18,227 bases of DNA from Nitrospina sp. (GTDB lineage: Bacteria; Nitrospinota; Nitrospinia; Nitrospinales; Nitrospinaceae). Position numbers and translations under genes: made by a program. Below, piece after piece: positions 15,624-18,227 of the stretch (within the stretch, counting starts at the first letter, position 1; the number at the start of each line of letters is the position of its first letter). Location: positions 1-18,227 of the forward strand of contig SMVT01000066.1 in assembly GCA_004357365.1 (NCBI GenBank), given 5' to 3'. The notes beneath the pieces are model-generated. The model had not been told where the DNA came from. It did not search any database and was given only the letters and a program-made list of their open reading frames with translations.

Positions 15624-15700
15624 GCGCCCATAGCTCAGCTGGATAGAGTGGCGGTTTGCGGAACCGTAGGTCGGAGGTTCGAATCCTCTTGGGCGCGCCA
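15624..15700 (+). tRNA. tRNA-Arg (anticodon GCG)
   Basis: This is a 77-base class I tRNA: acceptor GCGCCCA/TGGGCGC, T-loop TTCGAAT, encoded CCA (15698-15700). The anticodon stem is GCGGT/ACCGT with loop TTGCGGA, so bases 34-36 are GCG, reading CGC and CGU. Most bacteria use ACG (edited to ICG by TadA) for these codons, so G34 is unusual. Confidence 0.95.
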
Positions 15701-15708
15701 TATTCGAC

Positions 15709-15794
<86 letters not shown>

Positions 15795-15870
15795 CTCCTC
15801 TACGAGGAGCGGAGACTGGCTGATCGTTAACGGCTGGCGACGACCGTGGAGCGCAATTTAGGAATTTTAA
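15795..15870 (+). repeat. tRNA-trailer repeat, copy 5
   Basis: It begins at the tRNA-Ser(CGA) discriminator with CTCCTC-TAC-GAGGAG (15795-15809). The core is CTGGCTGATCGTTAACGG, then GGAGCGCAATTTAGGAATTTT (15816-15868 overall), diverged but colinear with the other copies. Confidence 0.65.
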
Positions 15871-15876
15871 TTTGCT

Positions 15877-15963
15877 CCGGGCCTTACCCGGCCCTCTACC
15901 GAGGGAGAGGACGGGCTAAAGATTGACGGCAAAAGAGAATCGTTTGGCGCGATTTAAGATATT
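15877..15963 (+). repeat. tRNA-trailer repeat, copy 6
   Basis: It begins with two hairpins, CCGGG-CCTTA-CCCGG (15877-15891) and CCCTC-TACC-GAGGG (15892-15905). The core GGCTAAAGATTGACGGCAAA then AGAGAATCGTTTGGCGCG follows. It joins directly to the second CCTCCCC element. No tRNA precedes it. Confidence 0.65.
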
Positions 15964-16002
15964 CCTCCCCTTTGAAAGGGGAGGTCAGGAGGGGTTGATA
16001 AC
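15960..16002. repeat. CCTCCCC/GGGGAGG palindromic element, copy 2
   Basis: The stem CCTCCCCTTT (15964-15973) pairs with AAAGGGGAGG (15975-15984), followed by GGAGGGGTTGATAAC. It is colinear with the copy at 14653-14695, including the shared TTGATAAC end, and again precedes a tRNA-Ser. Confidence 0.75.
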
Positions 16003-16043
16003 TTTTCCTTTTTTCTATTTCTCTCTATTCCAAAAATTTAAAC

Positions 16044-16131
16044 GGAGAGGTGGCCGAGCGGTTGAAGGCGCACGCTTGGAAAGCGTGTGTAGGCTTATAC
16101 CCTACCGTGGGTTCGAATCCCACCCTCTCCG
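16044..16131 (+). tRNA. tRNA-Ser (anticodon GGA), no encoded CCA
   Basis: The acceptor is GGAGAGG/CCTCTCC. The anticodon loop TTGGAAA between CACGC and GCGTG gives GGA, which reads UCC and UCU. The variable arm is long and the discriminator is G73 (16131). CTCC follows instead of CCA. With the UGA, GCU and CGA genes this completes the serine set. Confidence 0.97.
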
Positions 16132-16240
16132 CTCCTCTACGAGGAGGGGAGACTTGCTGACCGTTGACGGCAAGTGAGAATTCTCGGGCGCAATTCAGAA
16201 ATTGGGTCCAGCGCCACGCTGGTCTGCGGCGATTCGCCGC
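16132..16240 (+). repeat. tRNA-trailer repeat, copy 7
   Basis: It starts right after the tRNA discriminator with CTCCTC-TAC-GAGGAG. The core TTGCTGACCGTTGACGGCAA then GTGAGAATTCTCGGGCGCAA follows (from 16153). The hairpins CAATT-CAGA-AATTG, CAGCG-CCA-CGCTG and GCGGCG-ATT-CGCCGC (16226-16240) come last. This is the most complete copy. Confidence 0.75.
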
Positions 16241-16267
16241 CCGGACCTTGCCTGGTAAGGTGCAAAG

Positions 16268-16696
16268 ATGGAAGAAAATCAATCCCCTGTTCCCATTCCC
16301 AATTTGACCGTGGCGTGCGACATCCCGATTCCGGGAGTTCCGTCGGCGGCCGAGTGCATGTTCAAAAAGCTGATGGCGCACATCGCGGACTTCGAGCGCG
16401 GGCTCAATAAGGATCAGGAAGTGGGCGCGTCCATGGTCTCGTTCGGGGCCAAACCGTTTTATATCGGCGGCATCGGCTACCACGGCAACGATATGATCAT
16501 TTTTTACGGAACCTCGACCAGGGGCCAGCCGATCAAGCTGATGCAGCACGTCACCCAGACCAACGTCATGCTCACCATCATGGTCCGGCGCAAGGGCCAT
16601 AAAGTGCCGAAACGCATAGGCTTCCGGAGCGAGGATTTGGCCCGGTTAGGTGAAGAAAAGTCCTCCATGGACCCCTCCAAATTGGAAGCACCTTAG
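16268..16696 (+). CDS. DUF6173-like protein of unknown function
   Basis: This is 142 residues from the ATG at 16268, with AAGG 7 bases upstream. No signal peptide or membrane segment is visible, so it is probably cytoplasmic. The central part (residues about 25-115) contains FERGLNKDQEVGASMVSFG, then IGYHGNDMIIFYG and IKLMQHVTQTNVMLTIMVRR, ending KRIGF. This matches my memory of the DUF6173 family, predicted to be a compact alpha/beta domain of unknown role. The gene lies between the last trailer repeat and the SRP RNA and has no obvious link to either. It ends about 50 bases before the SRP RNA, and the SRP promoter starts right after its stop. Confidence 0.8.
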   Translation: MEENQSPVPIPNLTVACDIPIPGVPSAAECMFKKLMAHIADFERGLNKDQEVGASMVSFGAKPFYIGGIGYHGNDMIIFYGTSTRGQPIKLMQHVTQTNVMLTIMVRRKGHKVPKRIGFRSEDLARLGEEKSSMDPSKLEAP

Positions 16697-16698
16697 GT

Positions 16699-16727
16699 TT
16701 GTGTCAGGCCAATATCTGATATACAAT
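16699..16727 (+). promoter_or_regulatory. Putative SRP RNA promoter
   Basis: TTGTGT (16699-16704) and TACAAT (16722-16727) are 17 bases apart. The transcript would start near 16734, about 13 bases before the mature RNA, implying a short processed leader. Confidence 0.5.
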
Positions 16728-16746
16728 CGTCTTCAGAATACGTAAT

Positions 16747-16857
16747 GGCAGTCTTGTTGGGCCTCACGCAACGAGGCCTTGCGAACCCCGTCAGATCCGG
16801 AAGGAAGCAGCGGTAGCAAGTTCCCCTGGGTGCTGTGAGATACCCAGCAATTCTGCC
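16747..16857 (+). ncRNA. ffs: Signal recognition particle RNA, 4.5S type
   Basis: The invariant Ffh-binding apex GTCAGATCCGGAAGGAAGCA with the GGAA tetraloop is present (16790-16809). The terminal stem GGCAG (16747-16751) pairs with CTGCC (16853-16857), giving about 111 bases. That is close to the E. coli 4.5S RNA and lacks the Alu domain of the long Bacillus form. With Ffh it directs membrane-protein translation to the membrane. TTT-GC-TTTT follows the closing stem and may end transcription. dnaX begins 34 bases later, a conserved neighbourhood. Confidence 0.93.
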
Positions 16858-16891
16858 TTTGCTTTTATTCCTCGCCAACCAATTGAAAATT

Positions 16892-18227
16892 ATGGAGTTT
16901 CAGGTATCGGCCCGCAAATGGCGGCCGCAGAAGTTCTCGGAGCTGATCGGACAGGAGCATATCGTCCGCACCCTCCACAACGCCATCGAGATGGACCGCG
17001 TGGCGCACGCCTACCTGTTTTCCGGCACCCGCGGCGTCGGTAAAACCACCACCGCCCGCCTGCTGGCCAAGGCGCTCAACTGCGAACAGGGACCGACGCC
17101 CGAGCCGTGCGATCAGTGCAATTTTTGCCGGGAGATTAGAGACGGCTACAGTGTCGACGTGCTGGAGATCGACGGCGCCTCCAACCGCGGTATCAACGAA
17201 GTGCGCGACCTGATCGAAAACGTGCAATACAGCACGTCCGCCTGCCGCTTCAAGATTTACATCATCGACGAAGTGCACATGTTGACCAAAGAAGCGTTCA
17301 ACGCCCTGCTCAAAACGCTGGAAGAGCCGCCGCCGCAAGTGGTGTTTATTTTCGCAACCACCGAACTGATCAAAATTCCGGAAACCATTCTCTCGCGGTG
17401 CCAATGCTTCGAATTCAAACCGCTGACCCAGCAACAGATCATCGGCCAGCTGAAAGCCATCTGCGAACATGACGGCATCCGCATCGATCCGCACAGCCTG
17501 GAGGAAATCGCCAAAAACGGCGCCGGCAGTATGCGCGACGCGCAAAGCCTGCTGGACCAGGTCATCGCGTTCTGTGGCACAGAGATCGAGCCCGGCGCGG
17601 TGGAGTCGGTCCTGGGCGTGGTCGGCCAGGATGCGCTGGCGACGTTTGTCGACTGCGTGATTCAAAAAGACGCGGCGGAGTTACTCGAGCAGGTGAAAGA
17701 AGTCATCGAACACGGCAAGGACCTCGGCTACTTCTGCCGCGACCTCATCGAATACCTGCGCAACCTGATGCTGGTGAAAGTGGCGGCGAACGCCGAATCG
17801 TTATTGTCCGGGCAGACCGTTCATCTCGACACGCTTAAGAAGCAGGTGGCGTCATTCGAGGCGGATGAACTGCACCAGATGTTCCAGGTGTTGTCGAAGG
17901 CGGAAATGGAAATGAAACGTTCATCCCGGCCGCAGATGCTGTTCGAGATGGCGGTACTGCGGTTGACGGAGGTGAGGCCGCTCCAGGAAATCGACCGTTT
18001 GATCGACCAGATCAACCGGATGGAAGAGCCGTCCCCGGTGCGGGGCGCAGCGTCCGCCGCGCGTAAGGCGGAAGCCGCGCCGGCACAGCCCGCGTCCAGG
18101 CGTCAGGACCCGGTCGAGCCCGCGGACCCGCCACCGCCGCCGGCTGCGGAAAATAACACCTGGCAGAAAATCCGTTCCGCGGCAGGGGCCATCAAGCGTC
18201 CGCTCGGCACCTATCTCGATAACTGCC
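16892..18227 (+). CDS. dnaX: DNA polymerase III subunit gamma/tau, 3'-truncated by window edge
   Basis: The frame is open from the ATG at 16892 to the right edge, 445 residues visible. DnaX is the motor of the clamp loader that places the sliding clamp on primed DNA. It starts MEFQVSARKWRPQKFSELIG, typical of the family. Walker A is GTRGVGKT (45-52). The zinc module is formed by Cys64, Cys73, Cys76 and Cys79. Walker B is IIDEVHM (124-130), and the arginine finger is in LSRCQ, Arg169. Domain III follows to about residue 365. After it comes a Pro/Ala-rich linker and the beginning of the tau-specific C-terminal domain. I saw no A-A-A-A-A-A-G slippery site for a programmed frameshift in the visible part. 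No Shine-Dalgarno precedes the ATG; a TTG at 16883 is also in frame but no better supported. Confidence 0.96.
   Translation, partial: MEFQVSARKWRPQKFSELIGQEHIVRTLHNAIEMDRVAHAYLFSGTRGVGKTTTARLLAKALNCEQGPTPEPCDQCNFCREIRDGYSVDVLEIDGASNRGINEVRDLIENVQYSTSACRFKIYIIDEVHMLTKEAFNALLKTLEEPPPQVVFIFATTELIKIPETILSRCQCFEFKPLTQQQIIGQLKAICEHDGIRIDPHSLEEIAKNGAGSMRDAQSLLDQVIAFCGTEIEPGAVESVLGVVGQDALATFVDCVIQKDAAELLEQVKEVIEHGKDLGYFCRDLIEYLRNLMLVKVAANAESLLSGQTVHLDTLKKQVASFEADELHQMFQVLSKAEMEMKRSSRPQMLFEMAVLRLTEVRPLQEIDRLIDQINRMEEPSPVRGAASAARKAEAAPAQPASRRQDPVEPADPPPPPAAENNTWQKIRSAAGAIKRPLGTYLDNC

Noticed and set aside
17660..17680. Possible dnaX programmed frameshift site at an A5-G run.
   Set aside because: It lies within the conserved domain III region, too early for a gamma-product stop, and lacks the full A6-G heptamer and stem-loop.

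Overview
The window reads as a chromosomal origin-proximal region of a Gram-negative-type bacterium of moderate GC. It carries dnaA, gyrB, gyrA, serS, serine tRNAs, a short 4.5S-type SRP RNA and the start of dnaX. Lipobox proteins, the short SRP RNA and the long proteobacterial-type GyrB point to a diderm. The assignment is tentative: Nitrospinota or a deltaproteobacterium-like lineage fits, but the sequence alone does not settle it.

Left arm (1-5378), accessory in character. A multi-pass membrane protein runs in from outside the window and converges on a minus-strand pair: a protein with a C-terminal sigma-region-4-like helix-turn-helix, and a Cys-rich putative zinc-binding protein. Divergent from that pair is a tandem-HTH, S24 (LexA/CI-like) self-cleaving repressor. 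It overlaps by one base (TAATG) a stand-alone response-regulator receiver. The shared intergenic region holds an extended -10 promoter flanked by two copies of the inverted repeat GGGA-N6-TCCC and overlapped downstream by 10-bp direct repeats, which look like an autoregulatory operator. Next come three very small minus-strand genes for one membrane and two exported proteins, two with a phage-like flavour, preceded by a structured leader.

Replication core (5379-12000). dnaA has a good promoter and Shine-Dalgarno sequence. A 226-bp AT-rich spacer, a candidate oriC, separates it from gyrB, and gyrA follows 30 bp later. dnaN and recF, often found between dnaA and gyrB, are absent here.

Right arm (12001-18227). 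A TPR-type lipoprotein overlaps serS. Downstream of serS lie four serine tRNAs (anticodons UGA, GCU, CGA, GGA), which is the complete set of serine isoacceptors, plus a tRNA-Arg with the unusual anticodon GCG. They are separated by at least seven copies of a diverged, hairpin-rich repeat that begins at tRNA 3' ends. A DUF2155-like lipoprotein and a DUF6173-like protein are embedded among these repeats. The SRP RNA gene and dnaX (running off the right edge) close the window. The order dnaA-gyrB-gyrA-serS-tRNA-Ser-SRP RNA-dnaX matches that around the Bacillus subtilis origin with genes removed.

The two most unusual points are the single-locus serine-charging cluster with its structured tRNA-trailer repeats, and the putative damage-responsive regulatory module (self-cleaving repressor, receiver and divergent HTH/zinc genes) close to dnaA.
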